A DNA stretch of 64,000 bases, from NCBI RefSeq assembly GCF_012935715.1, contig NZ_CP052860.1, positions 5,580,001-5,644,000 of the forward strand. The letters are read 5' to 3'. The position numbers and the translations under genes are program-made. Positions 18,999-27,497 of the stretch are shown here, piece by piece (position 1 is the stretch's first letter; every line of letters begins with the position of its first letter). The notes beneath the pieces are model-generated. The model did not search any database, had not been told where the DNA came from, and worked only from the letters and a program-made list of their open reading frames with translations. This stretch comes from Pseudomonas sp. ADAK13 (lineage in GTDB: Bacteria > Pseudomonadota > Gammaproteobacteria > Pseudomonadales > Pseudomonadaceae).

Positions 18999-20152
18999 GG
19001 CGTCGATCCGTCGTGCTCTCCCTGGTGGCTGAGAAAGTGCGCCAGGGAGAGGGCGATATCATCATGGGAAAGCTGGGTGGCAGCCGCTTCAGCGCTGTCA
19101 CGGGCAATGGGCTCAATGCGTTCAAACATCTCGGCTTCGTAGGCTTGTACCGCTTCGGAGCATGAGGTGTTTTCGATCAAGTGCCGGGCCAGCTCCGCTG
19201 CGTCGAGCATCGCGGCATTCACGCCTTCGCCACCAAACGGTGACATCAGGTGCGCCGCGTCGCCGATCAACGTCAGGCCCGCGCGATGCGCCCAATGATG
19301 GCCGACGGGGAGCGCATGAATTGCCCGGGACAGGAACCGCTCGTTTGCGGCGTGCAGCAGCGCCAGGATATCCGGGTGCCAGCCTTCGAACTGGGCGAGC
19401 AGCGATTGCCGGGTCGCTTGCGGGGATGACCAGTCGAGCTGCCGGGCGGCCCAGTCCGTGGGAACGCGAAAGATCCCATAGCCGCGCAGGTGCGCGTTGG
19501 CATTGCGTTGCACCACCAGCGCCCTGGCATCACCCGAAACGTCCAGTTTGCCACGGCCGACCAGTTGGGCGAGGGCGGGATGGCGGCGATCGACATCATC
19601 AATCCCGAACTCGATAAACGTCAGTCCGCTGTACTGCGGCTGATAGCGCGACAGCAACGGGCGCACTTTCGACCAGGCACCGTCGGCGCCGACGATCAGG
19701 TCAAACGGCCCGTGGACGGAGTCGCCCTGATGCACGGTCCAGCGTGCGTCGCCCACCTGACGGATCTCGTTGACGCTGGCGTCCCACTTCACACAATCGT
19801 CAGGCAGCGAGTCCAGCAGGATCTGGCGCAAGGCGGTGCGGTCGACTTCCGGGCGATCGCCGGCGCCCGGGTCGGGGTCTTCCAGCAGCAGGCGGGCGTG
19901 CTTGTCCATCAGGCGTGAGCCCTGGTCTTCATAGCGGGCGATGCTGCGGAAGGCGTCCTCCAGGCCCGCGCGTTTCAGCGCAAGCTGGCCGGATTCCGCG
20001 TGCAGGTCCAGGGTGCCGCCCTGAGGGCGTTCCAGCGGCCCGCGCTCACGCTCGAATACGCTGACGGTAAAACCGTTGACCACAAGAATCCGTGCCAGGG
20101 TCAGCCCGGCGGGGCCACCACCGACAATGGCGATGCTTGATGAGCGGTTCAT
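18992..20152 (-). CDS. FAD-dependent monooxygenase (TetX/PHBH-like)
   Basis: A 386-residue class A flavin monooxygenase. It has the Rossmann GGGPAGLTLARIL near the N-terminus, the DG motif VGADGAWSKVRPLL, and the GD motif GDAAHLMSPFGGEGVNAAMLDA near residue 290. The best known relatives are TetX-like tetracycline-degrading enzymes and aromatic hydroxylases; the substrate cannot be read from sequence. I start at ATG 20152 because AAGGA lies 7-8 bases upstream, and the longer frame to 20200 would run through the operator. It is divergent from a MarR gene and probably repressed by it, a common drug or phenol-response layout. Confidence 0.85.
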   Translation of the reverse strand: MNRSSSIAIVGGGPAGLTLARILVVNGFTVSVFERERGPLERPQGGTLDLHAESGQLALKRAGLEDAFRSIARYEDQGSRLMDKHARLLLEDPDPGAGDRPEVDRTALRQILLDSLPDDCVKWDASVNEIRQVGDARWTVHQGDSVHGPFDLIVGADGAWSKVRPLLSRYQPQYSGLTFIEFGIDDVDRRHPALAQLVGRGKLDVSGDARALVVQRNANAHLRGYGIFRVPTDWAARQLDWSSPQATRQSLLAQFEGWHPDILALLHAANERFLSRAIHALPVGHHWAHRAGLTLIGDAAHLMSPFGGEGVNAAMLDAAELARHLIENTSCSEAVQAYEAEMFERIEPIARDSAEAAATQLSHDDIALSLAHFLSHQGEHDGSTPQ

Positions 20153-20175
20153 GAAAATTGTCCTTGGTGGCGTTG

Positions 20176-20210
20176 ATAGGATCCTATACATTTGATGCAT
20201 AGGCTCCTAT
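20176..20210. promoter_or_regulatory. Tandem palindromic operator between the monooxygenase and MarR genes
   Basis: ATAGGATCCTAT (20176-20187, a perfect palindrome) and ATAGGCTCCTAT (20199-20210, imperfect only at the centre) are spaced 23 bases centre to centre, about two helical turns. They lie in the divergent gap and are likely sites for the adjacent MarR protein acting on both promoters. Confidence 0.65.
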
Positions 20211-20227
20211 GGAAAGTCAACGACACG

Positions 20228-20662
20228 ATGAATGATCAATCACCCGCTCCCCACCCGATGCAACAAATCGGCGTCGCCCACCGCAGTTTCACGCGGATTT
20301 ACGAAGGCCGCCTGCGTGAGCTGGGCTTCGCCGTGGCGCAGATTCCGGTGCTGGTGGCACTCAAACACAGCGAGGGCCTGCCCCAGGCCGAACTGGTGCG
20401 CATCGTTGGGGTCGAGCAGTCGAGCATGGCGCAATTGCTCGCCCGCATGGAGCGCGACGGGATGATTCAACGGGTGCCGGACCCTGCGGATAAACGCAGC
20501 CGGTTGATTACCCTGACAGACGCTGCCCGAGCCAACTTTCCGATGGCCAGGGAAGTCCTGCTACAGGGCACCGCGCAGGCGCTGGAAGGGTTTACCGAGG
20601 AGGAGGAGCAGACGTTGCTGGCGTTGCTACTAAAGCTGAATGCCAACCTGGAGCGGCTGTAG
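20228..20662 (+). CDS. MarR-family transcriptional regulator
   Basis: A 144-residue MarR-type winged-helix protein. It has the recognition region AELVRIVGVEQSSMAQLLARMERDG and the wing with DPADKRSRLITLT. The start at ATG 20228 is preferred because upstream in-frame starts (TTG 20192, ATG 20195) lie within the palindromic operator. It probably represses itself and the divergent flavin monooxygenase. Its last 33 bases overlap the 3' end of the convergent NadR-like kinase gene. Confidence 0.87.
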   Translation: MNDQSPAPHPMQQIGVAHRSFTRIYEGRLRELGFAVAQIPVLVALKHSEGLPQAELVRIVGVEQSSMAQLLARMERDGMIQRVPDPADKRSRLITLTDAARANFPMAREVLLQGTAQALEGFTEEEEQTLLALLLKLNANLERL

Positions 20663-21175
20663 CAGCTGCTCCACGGCGGCAAACGCCTGGGCCTGGCGTG
20701 CTTGCCAGTCACCGCGGATCACCTGCAGCGGCAGGTGCTGCTGCTCCAGCCACTCAAGGCTGGCCTGGAAAAACGCCAGGCGATCGGCAAACGCCGGTTG
20801 GCAGCGTTGCCCGTCGGCGGTCCACTCCACGTCTTCAGGCGACAGCAGCAGGTGCAGGTCGTAGTGGCGGGCCAGCAGTTCGCTGTCGAGCCATGCCGGG
20901 CAGTCGCCGAACAGGGTCTGGCTCCACAGCTTGTTGGTCAGCAGGTTGGTGTCCAGGATGAGCAACGCCGGCTGTGCGGCACGGGCGGCATCTTCCCAGG
21001 CCAGTTGGCCACGGGCGATGTCCGGAATATCGGCCAGGGTGGTATCGCGCTGGTGCTGGTCGATGAAATGGCGCACGTATTCGCCCACCATCAGCCCGCC
21101 AAAGTGCGCCTGCAACTGCGCGGCCAGCCAGCTTTTGCCACTGGATTCCGGGCCGGCCAGTACCACGACTTTCAT
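20630..21175 (-). CDS. NadR-like nicotinamide riboside kinase / AAA ATPase
   Basis: A 181-residue P-loop protein corresponding to the C-terminal ribosylnicotinamide kinase domain of NadR, without the adenylyltransferase and DNA-binding parts. Walker A is GPESSGKSWLA at residues 8-18. An EYVRHFID segment and ILDTNLLTNKLW (Walker B-like region) follow, as in the NadR kinase family. It should phosphorylate incoming nicotinamide riboside to NMN. It starts at ATG 21175, overlapping the pnuC stop by 4 bases. A longer in-frame reading to 21664 only shadows pnuC. The coupling to pnuC is strong support. Confidence 0.85.
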   Translation of the reverse strand: MKVVVLAGPESSGKSWLAAQLQAHFGGLMVGEYVRHFIDQHQRDTTLADIPDIARGQLAWEDAARAAQPALLILDTNLLTNKLWSQTLFGDCPAWLDSELLARHYDLHLLLSPEDVEWTADGQRCQPAFADRLAFFQASLEWLEQQHLPLQVIRGDWQARQAQAFAAVEQLLQPLQVGIQL

Positions 21176-21735
21176 GCGTGCAACGCCGGGTCGGCGCGCC
21201 ATTCGCGCCAGCCCTGCACCGCGATCACGGTGAACAAGGCGTAGAGCGCGGCGGTCAGGTACAGGCCTTTGTAGAGGAACAGCCCGACAAAGATCACGTC
21301 CACGGTGATCCACAGCGGCCAGCACTGCACGCGTTTTTGTGCCATCCACATTTGCGCCACCAGGCTGAAGCCGGTCAGGGCCGCGTCCAGCCAGGGTTGG
21401 GCGGCGTCGGTCCAGTGGGCCATGGCCGCACCCAGCAACAGGCTGCCGAGGGCACCCACGGCCAGGCCTTGCAGGATCGGTTGCAGCCCCAGGCTGGTGA
21501 CCTGCCGGCCTTGCCTGACCTCGCCGGCGCGGGTCCACTGCCACCAGCCGTAGAGTTGCAGGGCGGCGTAGATCACTTGCAGCAGCATGTCGGAGTAGAG
21601 CTTCACATCGAAAAAAATCCAGGTGTACAGCAGCACCATCACCAGGCCGATGGGCCAGCACCACGGGTTCTGTTTAACCGTCAACCAGACAGCGATCACC
21701 CCCAGGGCGGCGGCAAACAGTTCAAGCCCGGACAT
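21172..21735 (-). CDS. pnuC: Nicotinamide riboside transporter PnuC
   Basis: A 187-residue inner-membrane protein with about seven hydrophobic helices. It has the family signatures WxxxxKQNPWCWPIGLV at the N-terminus, LQLYGWWQWTR in the middle, and QCWPLWITVDVIFVGLFLYKGLYLTAALY near the C-terminus. PnuC proteins let nicotinamide riboside (or in relatives other vitamins) diffuse in, with trapping by a kinase, here the overlapping NadR-like gene. No TPP riboswitch-like leader or TonB gene is seen upstream, which favours the nicotinamide riboside over the thiamine subtype. It is separated from the chemoreceptor gene by a REP element. Confidence 0.9.
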   Translation of the reverse strand: MSGLELFAAALGVIAVWLTVKQNPWCWPIGLVMVLLYTWIFFDVKLYSDMLLQVIYAALQLYGWWQWTRAGEVRQGRQVTSLGLQPILQGLAVGALGSLLLGAAMAHWTDAAQPWLDAALTGFSLVAQMWMAQKRVQCWPLWITVDVIFVGLFLYKGLYLTAALYALFTVIAVQGWREWRADPALHA

Positions 21736-21806
21736 GGCGGTTCCTTGGGGGAGTCGAAGAGGGCGGTGATTGTAACCAGAGTGGTGGGCGCGGGGTAGAG
21801 CTCCTC

Positions 21807-21940
21807 TGTGGTGAGGGGGCTTGTCCCCCGTTGGGCTGCGCAGCGGCCCTGATAAGGTAAACGCGTTCTTTCAGACAAACCGAGTGCCAGGGTTTTGGGG
21901 CCGCTTCGCAGCCCAGCGGGGGACAAGCCCCCTCACCACA
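21807..21940. repeat. REP-type inverted repeat, family 1, copy 3
   Basis: Arms start at 21807 (TGTGGTGAGGGGGCTTGTCC) and end at 21940 with the reverse complement, with a ~45-base spacer. It is very similar to the copy at 7212-7344. It lies between the chemoreceptor 3' end and the pnuC promoter region. Confidence 0.85.
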
Positions 21941-21965
21941 GAAAGCCCTTTTGGCAGAGATCGAG

Positions 21966-23600
21966 TCAGACCTTGAACTGGCGCAGAAGCCCGTCGAGTT
22001 GTTCGCTCAAGCCTTTCAAGTGTGCACTCGCCACGCTGGACTGCTCTGCCGCCAACGCCGTGCTGTGGGACAACCCGGCCGCCTGGGTGACGTTCTGGTT
22101 GATGTCCTCCACCACATGCGCCTGCTGCAACGTAGCGCTGGCAATCGACGCATTCAGCCCATTGAGATTGCGCAGCGCCTGGCCGATGGCGGTCAGGCTC
22201 GCGCCGGCCTGGCCCGCTTGTTCGATGGTCAGTTGCGACGCCTGGTGGCTGTCGCTGATCACCTTGACCGCCGCTTCCGAGTGGCCTTGCAGGCGCTCGA
22301 TCATGCTCTGGATTTCAGCCGTGGATTTTTGCGTGCGCTGGGCCAGCAGCCTTACTTCATCGGCCACCACCGCAAAGCCCCGCCCTTGCTCCCCGGCGCG
22401 CGCGGCCTCGATCGCAGCATTCAGGGCCAGCAGGTTGGTCTGGTCGGCGATGGAGCGGATCACTTCCAGCACGCCGCCAATCTGCGTGCTTTCCGTCGAC
22501 AGGGTGCGGATCACTTCCACGGCCTGGCTGATGGTGGTGGAGAGCTGGTCGATTCGTTGCAGGCTGCCGTCGATATTGAGCTGGCCTTGTTCGGCCTGTA
22601 CCTGGGCGTCACGCATTTCGCTGGCGGCGTGCTCGGCATTCCTGGCCACGTCCTGCACGCCGTAGGTGACTTCGTTGATCGCCGTTGCCACCAGCTCCAT
22701 CTGCTGGGATTGCTGCTGGCTGCGGTCATGGGCGTCGCTGGCATTGCTGCCCAACTCGGTGGACGACTGGCCCAGTGCATTGGCACAGGTCTGCAACTGG
22801 CCGACCACCTGCCGCAGCTTGGCGGTAAAACTGTTGAAGTGCCGGGACAGTTGGGTGACTTCGTCCTGGCCGTGGGTGTCGAGGGTGCGGGTCAGGTCGC
22901 TTTCGCCGCTGGCGATATTGGCCATGGCGTTCACCGCTTGTTGCAACGGGCGCACTATGCTGCGGGCAATCAACACCACCAGCAGCGCCATGATCACGGC
23001 AATCACCAGGCCCACCATCGAGGCCTTCCACACCTGGCCCCGGAACTCGCCCTGCACGTCATCGACATACACGCCGGAACCAATGATCCAGCCCCAGGGT
23101 TCAAACAGCTGGATATACGAGGTCTTGGCCACCGGCGCATCGGCCCCGGGTTTGGGCCAGCGGTAGTTCACCATCCCGGCGCCCTTGGCCTTGGCCAGGA
23201 TCACGAACTCGTTGAACACCGCAAAACCGTCCGGGTCGCGAATCGCCGACAGGTTCTGCCCATCCAGTTTGGGGTTGGCCGCGTGCATGATCATCACGGG
23301 CGTGAGGTCGTTGATCCAGAAGTAATCATCCTTGCCGTAGCGCAGGCCGCGGACCACGCTCAAGGCTTGCTTCTGGGCCGCTTCGCGGGTCAGGACGCCG
23401 CTGGTTTCGAGGCTGTGATAATACGTCAGGATCCCGTTGGCGGTCTGAACCACGCGCTGGGTCTGCTCACTCTTGGCCTGGTAAAGGTCGTCATGAATCT
23501 GCTTGAGCATAAGCAGGCCGAGGGTTAGCAGCATCAACACGGCGACGATCAGGATCAGCCAGAGGCGCCGGCTGATCGACATACTGCGCAAACTGTTCAT
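21966..23600 (-). CDS. Methyl-accepting chemotaxis protein with periplasmic single-Cache sensor
   Basis: A 544-residue transmembrane chemoreceptor. TM1 is at about residues 10-32. The periplasmic sCache_2-type domain (about 35-185) has [22 protein letters not shown] and [16 protein letters not shown]2 is near 190-212, then HAMP, then a long cytoplasmic coiled coil with the signalling tip [20 protein letters not shown]. The ligand is unknown; sCache receptors often sense small organic acids. I start at ATG 23600 (MNSLRSMS); the longer frame to 23684 would run upstream of the transcription start predicted from the flagellar-type promoter at 23667-23693. A standalone gene, typical for this class. 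Confidence 0.92.
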   Translation of the reverse strand: MNSLRSMSISRRLWLILIVAVLMLLTLGLLMLKQIHDDLYQAKSEQTQRVVQTANGILTYYHSLETSGVLTREAAQKQALSVVRGLRYGKDDYFWINDLTPVMIMHAANPKLDGQNLSAIRDPDGFAVFNEFVILAKAKGAGMVNYRWPKPGADAPVAKTSYIQLFEPWGWIIGSGVYVDDVQGEFRGQVWKASMVGLVIAVIMALLVVLIARSIVRPLQQAVNAMANIASGESDLTRTLDTHGQDEVTQLSRHFNSFTAKLRQVVGQLQTCANALGQSSTELGSNASDAHDRSQQQSQQMELVATAINEVTYGVQDVARNAEHAASEMRDAQVQAEQGQLNIDGSLQRIDQLSTTISQAVEVIRTLSTESTQIGGVLEVIRSIADQTNLLALNAAIEAARAGEQGRGFAVVADEVRLLAQRTQKSTAEIQSMIERLQGHSEAAVKVISDSHQASQLTIEQAGQAGASLTAIGQALRNLNGLNASIASATLQQAHVVEDINQNVTQAAGLSHSTALAAEQSSVASAHLKGLSEQLDGLLRQFKV

Positions 23601-23666
23601 GGTCCTGTCACTCCGTGTTCTTATAATTTTGGGTGCTGCATCGACATTTCCGGCTTGTCTGATAGG

Positions 23667-23693
23667 CTTTCGGCCCAGAATCAAGAAACCTGA
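23667..23693 (-). promoter_or_regulatory. FliA (sigma-28) type promoter for the chemoreceptor gene
   Basis: On the minus strand TCAGGTTT, an 11-base spacer and GCCGAAAG match the FliA pattern TAAAGTTT-N11-GCCGATAA at 6 of 8 bases in each half. It lies 67-93 bases before the chemoreceptor start, so the gene is probably coexpressed with late flagellar genes. Confidence 0.5.
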
Positions 23694-23829
23694 GTCCTGC
23701 CTGATTTTTCACGGAATTTTCGCAGCTGGGCCTTGATTGTTTGCACAGCTTTCGCCGCGTACTCATCGTTAGTGAACGTCTAAAAAATATGAACGAGGCA
23801 TGCCGCGAGCATGACCTTTGGGGGAATTG

Positions 23830-24660
23830 ATGGATCTTTGGACCGCCGCTCAGGCGCTGATACTCGGGGTTGTAGAAGGGCTGACGGAGTTTTTGCCGAT
23901 CTCCAGTACCGGGCACCAGATCATCGTCGCCGACTTGATCAACTTCGGTGGCGAGCGCTTTGAAGCGTTCAACATCATCATCCAGCTGGGCGCGATCCTG
24001 GCGGTGGTGTGGGAGTTTCGACGCAAGATCCTCGACGTGGTGATCGGCTTGCCGACCCAGCGCAACGCCCAGCGCTTCACGATCAACCTGATCATCGCGG
24101 TATTGCCCGCCGTCGTGCTGGGGGTAATTTTTGCCGACCTGATCAAACACTACCTGTTTAACCCGATCACCGTGGCCACGGCGCTGGTGATCGGCGGCAT
24201 CATCATGTTGTGGGCCGAGCGTCGCCAACATGAAGTGCACGCCGAAACCGTCGATCAGATTACCTGGAAGGACGCCGTCAAAGTCGGTTTCGCCCAGTGC
24301 CTGGCGATGATCCCGGGCACCTCGCGTTCCGGCGCCACCATCATTGGCGGCCTGCTGTTCGGCCTTTCACGCAAGACCGCCACCGAGTTCTCGTTCTTCC
24401 TGGCGATGCCGACCATGGTCGGTGCGGCGGTGTATTCGGGCTACAAGTACCGTCACCTGTTTCAGCCGGATGACTTGCCGGTGTTTGCCATCGGGTTTGT
24501 CACCTCGTTCATCTTCGCGATGATCGCGGTCAAGGCGCTGCTCAAGTTCATCGCCAGCCACAGCTACGCGGCGTTTGCCTGGTACCGGATCGCCTTCGGC
24601 CTGGTGATCCTGGCGACCTGGCAGTTCGGCTGGATCGACTGGTCGGCCGTCAAGCCATGA
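23830..24660 (+). CDS. uppP: Undecaprenyl-diphosphatase UppP (BacA family)
   Basis: A 276-residue polytopic membrane enzyme that dephosphorylates undecaprenyl diphosphate, recycling the lipid carrier for peptidoglycan and O-antigen synthesis. Both active-site motifs are present: [18 protein letters not shown] near residue 17-34 and [16 protein letters not shown] near residue 160-175. The start at ATG 23830 (MDLWTAAQ) is preferred over an upstream TTG because GGGGGA lies 5-6 bases before it. It overlaps the following DUF1294 gene by 4 bases (ATGA). Confidence 0.95.
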   Translation: MDLWTAAQALILGVVEGLTEFLPISSTGHQIIVADLINFGGERFEAFNIIIQLGAILAVVWEFRRKILDVVIGLPTQRNAQRFTINLIIAVLPAVVLGVIFADLIKHYLFNPITVATALVIGGIIMLWAERRQHEVHAETVDQITWKDAVKVGFAQCLAMIPGTSRSGATIIGGLLFGLSRKTATEFSFFLAMPTMVGAAVYSGYKYRHLFQPDDLPVFAIGFVTSFIFAMIAVKALLKFIASHSYAAFAWYRIAFGLVILATWQFGWIDWSAVKP

Positions 24661-25040
24661 GCATCCAGCATCCGCGCCTCAAGGCGTTGGTGTTTGCACT
24701 GGTGTGCGCCGCGCCGCTGTTGGGCTCGGCGCTGCTGTGGTATCGCGGGGTTTCGATGGTCCCGCTGGTGGCGTATGGCGTGGTCAGCGTGGTGGCGTTC
24801 TTGCTGTACTGGCGCGACAAGCGCAAGGCCCGCGAAGACAGCTGGCGCACCCCGGAAAACATCCTGCACGCCGTTGAGCTGGCAGGCGGTTGGCCGGGCG
24901 CGCTGATCGCCCAACAGGTGTTCCGCCACAAGACGCGCAAGGTGTCTTATCAGGTGGCGTTCTGGCTGATTGTATTGCTGCACGAGGTGTTCTGGATTGA
25001 CCAGTTGTTCCTCGGCGGCACGCTACTCTCGATCTTCTAG
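24657..25040 (+). CDS. DUF1294 family membrane protein
   Basis: A 127-residue protein with two N-terminal hydrophobic segments (about 8-27 and 33-52), a charged loop ([16 protein letters not shown]) and a third near the C-terminus. The stretch [22 protein letters not shown] is the signature of the DUF1294 family, whose function is unknown. It overlaps uppP by ATGA and is probably translated with it. Its 3' end overlaps the convergent YjbR-like gene by 18 bases. Confidence 0.85.
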   Translation: MSIQHPRLKALVFALVCAAPLLGSALLWYRGVSMVPLVAYGVVSVVAFLLYWRDKRKAREDSWRTPENILHAVELAGGWPGALIAQQVFRHKTRKVSYQVAFWLIVLLHEVFWIDQLFLGGTLLSIF

Positions 25041-25385
25041 CAGCAAACCAATCTGCGTGCGCTTGGGCAGCTTGCTCACCACCAACTGGTGGGAACGCTG
25101 CAACAAGCCACGCAGTTCTTCAGCGCCCAGCGGGTAGGGCGTTTCCATGATGATCCATTGGGCCCGCGCCAGGTACGGCGCCGGATGGATGCCCGGGCGG
25201 TCTACATGGCCCAGGAACAGCTCCTTGTCGACCTTGAAGGCCAGCGAATCACCCCGCAGGTTCTGCAAGGCGAACATCTTGTTGCCGGCAATCGAGAACA
25301 CCCGCACGCCGCCCCATTTGTAATCCTCCCGCGCACCGGGCAACCCCAGGCAAAACTCGGCGACTTGGTCTTCGGTCATTCTCAT
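25023..25385 (-). CDS. MmcQ/YjbR-like protein
   Basis: A 120-residue member of the MmcQ/YjbR (CyaY-like fold) family. It has the N-terminal FCLGLPGAREDYKWGGVRVF, then FALQNLRGDSLAFKVD, and the C-terminal LLQRSHQLVVSKLPKRTQ. Members bind DNA weakly in some reports but have no settled function. It overlaps the upstream LysR gene by 4 bases (ATGA), so the two are one transcription unit. Confidence 0.85.
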   Translation of the reverse strand: MRMTEDQVAEFCLGLPGAREDYKWGGVRVFSIAGNKMFALQNLRGDSLAFKVDKELFLGHVDRPGIHPAPYLARAQWIIMETPYPLGAEELRGLLQRSHQLVVSKLPKRTQIGLLLEDRE

Positions 25386-26290
25386 AGCAAACGGTCTCCG
25401 CAGCCTTTGAAGGCGTTATCCAGGTGGTCGATCCAGGCCCGCACGGCGGGCAGCACGCCACGCCGGTGCGGGTAAACCGCCTGCAACCAGCCGCCCGGCA
25501 AGGACCATTCCGGCAAGAGCTGCACCAACTGGCCGTTGGCCAACTCCTCCTCGCAATACATCATCGGCAACACCGTAAACCCCAGGCTGGCGAGGGCGCA
25601 GGCCTTGCGTACCAGGAAGTCGTCGATGCCCAGCCGTGCTTCCATGACCAGGTCGTGGCTAATGCCTTCCGGGCTCAGCATGCGGAAGTGCACCATGCGG
25701 TCTGCCTCCAGGGCACCCAGCACCGGCAGTTGCTTGAGGTCTTCCAGGGTGGTGATCTGCCGGTCACGCACAAAGGCGGGGCTGGCGACAATGGCGGTCT
25801 GTGCCTGGCGCAGGCGCTTGGTCACCAGCAACGGGTCTTCGTCCCCGAGCTCGCGCACGCGCAGGGCCACATCGATGCCTTCGGCTACCAGGTCAACGCG
25901 ACGGTTGACCAGGTTCATCTCCAACTGCACCAGCGGGTTGGCGCTGAGAAACTCTGCCACCACGGTTTGCAGGAACTGGTGAGCCAGGCCCACCGGGCTG
26001 CTGACCCGCAACCGGCCACGGGGCTCGCTGGACATGCTGGCCACGGCCTCATCGGCCATTTCCGCTTCCAGCAGCATTGCCTGGCAGTGGCGCAGGTAAC
26101 GTTCGCCTACGGCGGTCAGGGTCAACTGGCGGGTGGTGCGTTGCAGCAAACGTGCGCCGAGGCGCTCTTCCAGCTCGGCGATGCGCCGCGACAGCCGTGA
26201 CTTGGGAATCCCTAGCAGCCGCCCGGCGGCGGCGAAACCGCCGGCTTCCACTACTTTGGCGAAATAGTAGAGGTCATTCAGATCTTGCAT
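25382..26290 (-). CDS. LysR-family transcriptional regulator
   Basis: A 302-residue LysR regulator. The N-terminal winged helix is at residues 1-62 (FAAAGRLLGIPKSRLSRRIAELEERLGARLL), followed by the effector-binding domain. A GTCC-N8-GGAC operator sits 13 bases upstream of its start, and a nearly identical one precedes azoR at 27385. This suggests it controls itself and the azoreductase, as LysR proteins beside quinone/azo reductases often do. It is cotranscribed with the YjbR-like gene. Confidence 0.9.
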   Translation of the reverse strand: MQDLNDLYYFAKVVEAGGFAAAGRLLGIPKSRLSRRIAELEERLGARLLQRTTRQLTLTAVGERYLRHCQAMLLEAEMADEAVASMSSEPRGRLRVSSPVGLAHQFLQTVVAEFLSANPLVQLEMNLVNRRVDLVAEGIDVALRVRELGDEDPLLVTKRLRQAQTAIVASPAFVRDRQITTLEDLKQLPVLGALEADRMVHFRMLSPEGISHDLVMEARLGIDDFLVRKACALASLGFTVLPMMYCEEELANGQLVQLLPEWSLPGGWLQAVYPHRRGVLPAVRAWIDHLDNAFKGCGDRLL

Positions 26291-26300
26291 GGTCGGCCTA

Positions 26301-26326
26301 TTGTCCTGTCAATGGGACGAACTATC
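26301..26326. promoter_or_regulatory. Putative LysR operator, copy 1 (lysR/AraC gap)
   Basis: GTCCTGTCAATGGGAC at 26303-26318 is an interrupted palindrome (GTCC-N8-GGAC). It is followed by GAACTATC. The copy at 27385-27400 differs at two bases within the 16 and continues GAACAATC, so the extended match is far beyond chance. Confidence 0.7.
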
Positions 26327-26437
26327 CGCGTCTGACGTCGGCAAATCCACCCCCCAACTGCAGGCGCGAGCAAGAGTTGGCTGGCCAGTGACGCATCGGC
26401 GGGTTACCTTCTGGTTTTCCCCGGCACGTACCTTCCA

Positions 26438-27376
26438 ATGAGTCTTGAGCACCCGCGCACCCGCAGAATCATCGAGTTGATGGGGCGGTTGGCGCCCGTT
26501 GAGGGCTACAACCTGACGCCGCTGGATGACGTGCGCTTCCTGCGCTCCAACCGGCCGTTGACGCGGATTCCGGTGCTTTACGACCCGGGTATCGTGATCG
26601 TGTGCCAGGGCCGCAAGCGCGGTTACCTGGGAGAAGACATCTATGTCTACGACGCCCAGCACTACCTGGTGGTGTCGGTGCCGGTGCCGTTCACCATGGA
26701 AACCGAGGCCAGCGAAGCAGAGCCGATGCTGGCGGTTTACCTGCGCCTGGATTTCAACCTGGCTGCCGAGCTGATGCTGGAACTGGATGAGTTGGCCCCG
26801 TCGCCCGAAGCCAGGCCCAAGGGCATGTACTCCTCGCCGATGGATGACAAGCTCAGTGAGTCATTGTTGCGCTTTCTGGAAGTGATGAGTGTGCCGGTGG
26901 AAGCGCGCGTGCTGGGGCCGACCCTGATGCGGGAAATCTACTACCGCATCATCACGGGCGAGCAGGGCGGTTCGATGCGTGCAGCGCTGAATCGCCAGGG
27001 CCAGTTTGGCAAGGTGGCCCGGGCGATTCGCAAGATTCATGCGTGTTACGAACAACGCCTGGACGTGGAAGAGCTGGCGAAAGAAGCCATGATGAGCGTG
27101 CCGAGTTTTCATGCGCACTTTCGTACGGTGACCGACACCTCGCCCATGCAGTACTTGAAGTCGACACGCTTGCATCAGGCGCGACTGCTGATGCTGAGGA
27201 GTGATATCACCGCCGCCACGGCCTGCATCAAGGTCGGTTACGAGAGCGCCTCGCAGTTCAGCCGTGAGTTCAAGCGGTTTTTTGGTCGCACCCCCCTTGA
27301 AGAGATTGACTGGATGAAGCGTACCTACGCGTTGCCGGCGCCCACGAGCGCGTCCATCTACGTCTCTTCACATTAA
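26438..27376 (+). CDS. AraC-family transcriptional regulator
   Basis: A 312-residue regulator with an N-terminal AraC_N cupin-like domain (about residues 20-170; VLYDPGIVIVCQGRKRGYLGE, HYLVVSVPVPFTMETEA). A C-terminal double helix-turn-helix follows (about 205-300; ELAKEAMMSVPSFHAHFRTVTDTSPMQYLK, VGYESASQFSREFKRFFGRTP). This class sits beside aldehyde, quinone or drug detoxification genes. It is divergent from lysR and upstream of azoR in the same direction. No good ribosome site is seen at ATG 26438. The effector is unknown. Confidence 0.88.
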   Translation: MSLEHPRTRRIIELMGRLAPVEGYNLTPLDDVRFLRSNRPLTRIPVLYDPGIVIVCQGRKRGYLGEDIYVYDAQHYLVVSVPVPFTMETEASEAEPMLAVYLRLDFNLAAELMLELDELAPSPEARPKGMYSSPMDDKLSESLLRFLEVMSVPVEARVLGPTLMREIYYRIITGEQGGSMRAALNRQGQFGKVARAIRKIHACYEQRLDVEELAKEAMMSVPSFHAHFRTVTDTSPMQYLKSTRLHQARLLMLRSDITAATACIKVGYESASQFSREFKRFFGRTPLEEIDWMKRTYALPAPTSASIYVSSH

Positions 27377-27382
27377 AAAACA

Positions 27383-27408
27383 CTGTCCTGCCAGTGGGAC
27401 GAACAATC
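27383..27408 (+). promoter_or_regulatory. Putative LysR operator, copy 2 (azoR promoter)
   Basis: GTCCTGCCAGTGGGAC at 27385-27400, then GAACAATC. It lies 7-9 bases after the AraC gene stop and about 90 bases before azoR, a usual position for a LysR activation site. It matches the copy in front of lysR. Confidence 0.7.
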
Positions 27409-27497
27409 GCATTTTGCCCGACTAATACATGATTGGTTTCATCTGTAGGCTTATTTCCATTCCGTCGCCCCTGGCGATGCTTACTTGGAGATAACCC

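Noticed and set aside
20192..20227. Upstream starts of the MarR gene (TTG 20192, ATG 20195)
   Set aside because: They fall inside the palindromic operator and would place coding sequence in the promoter.
20630..21664. 344-codon reading suggesting a fusion protein ending in the NadR-like kinase
   Set aside because: The N-terminal part is an out-of-frame shadow of pnuC; the kinase has its own ATG at 21175 overlapping the pnuC stop.
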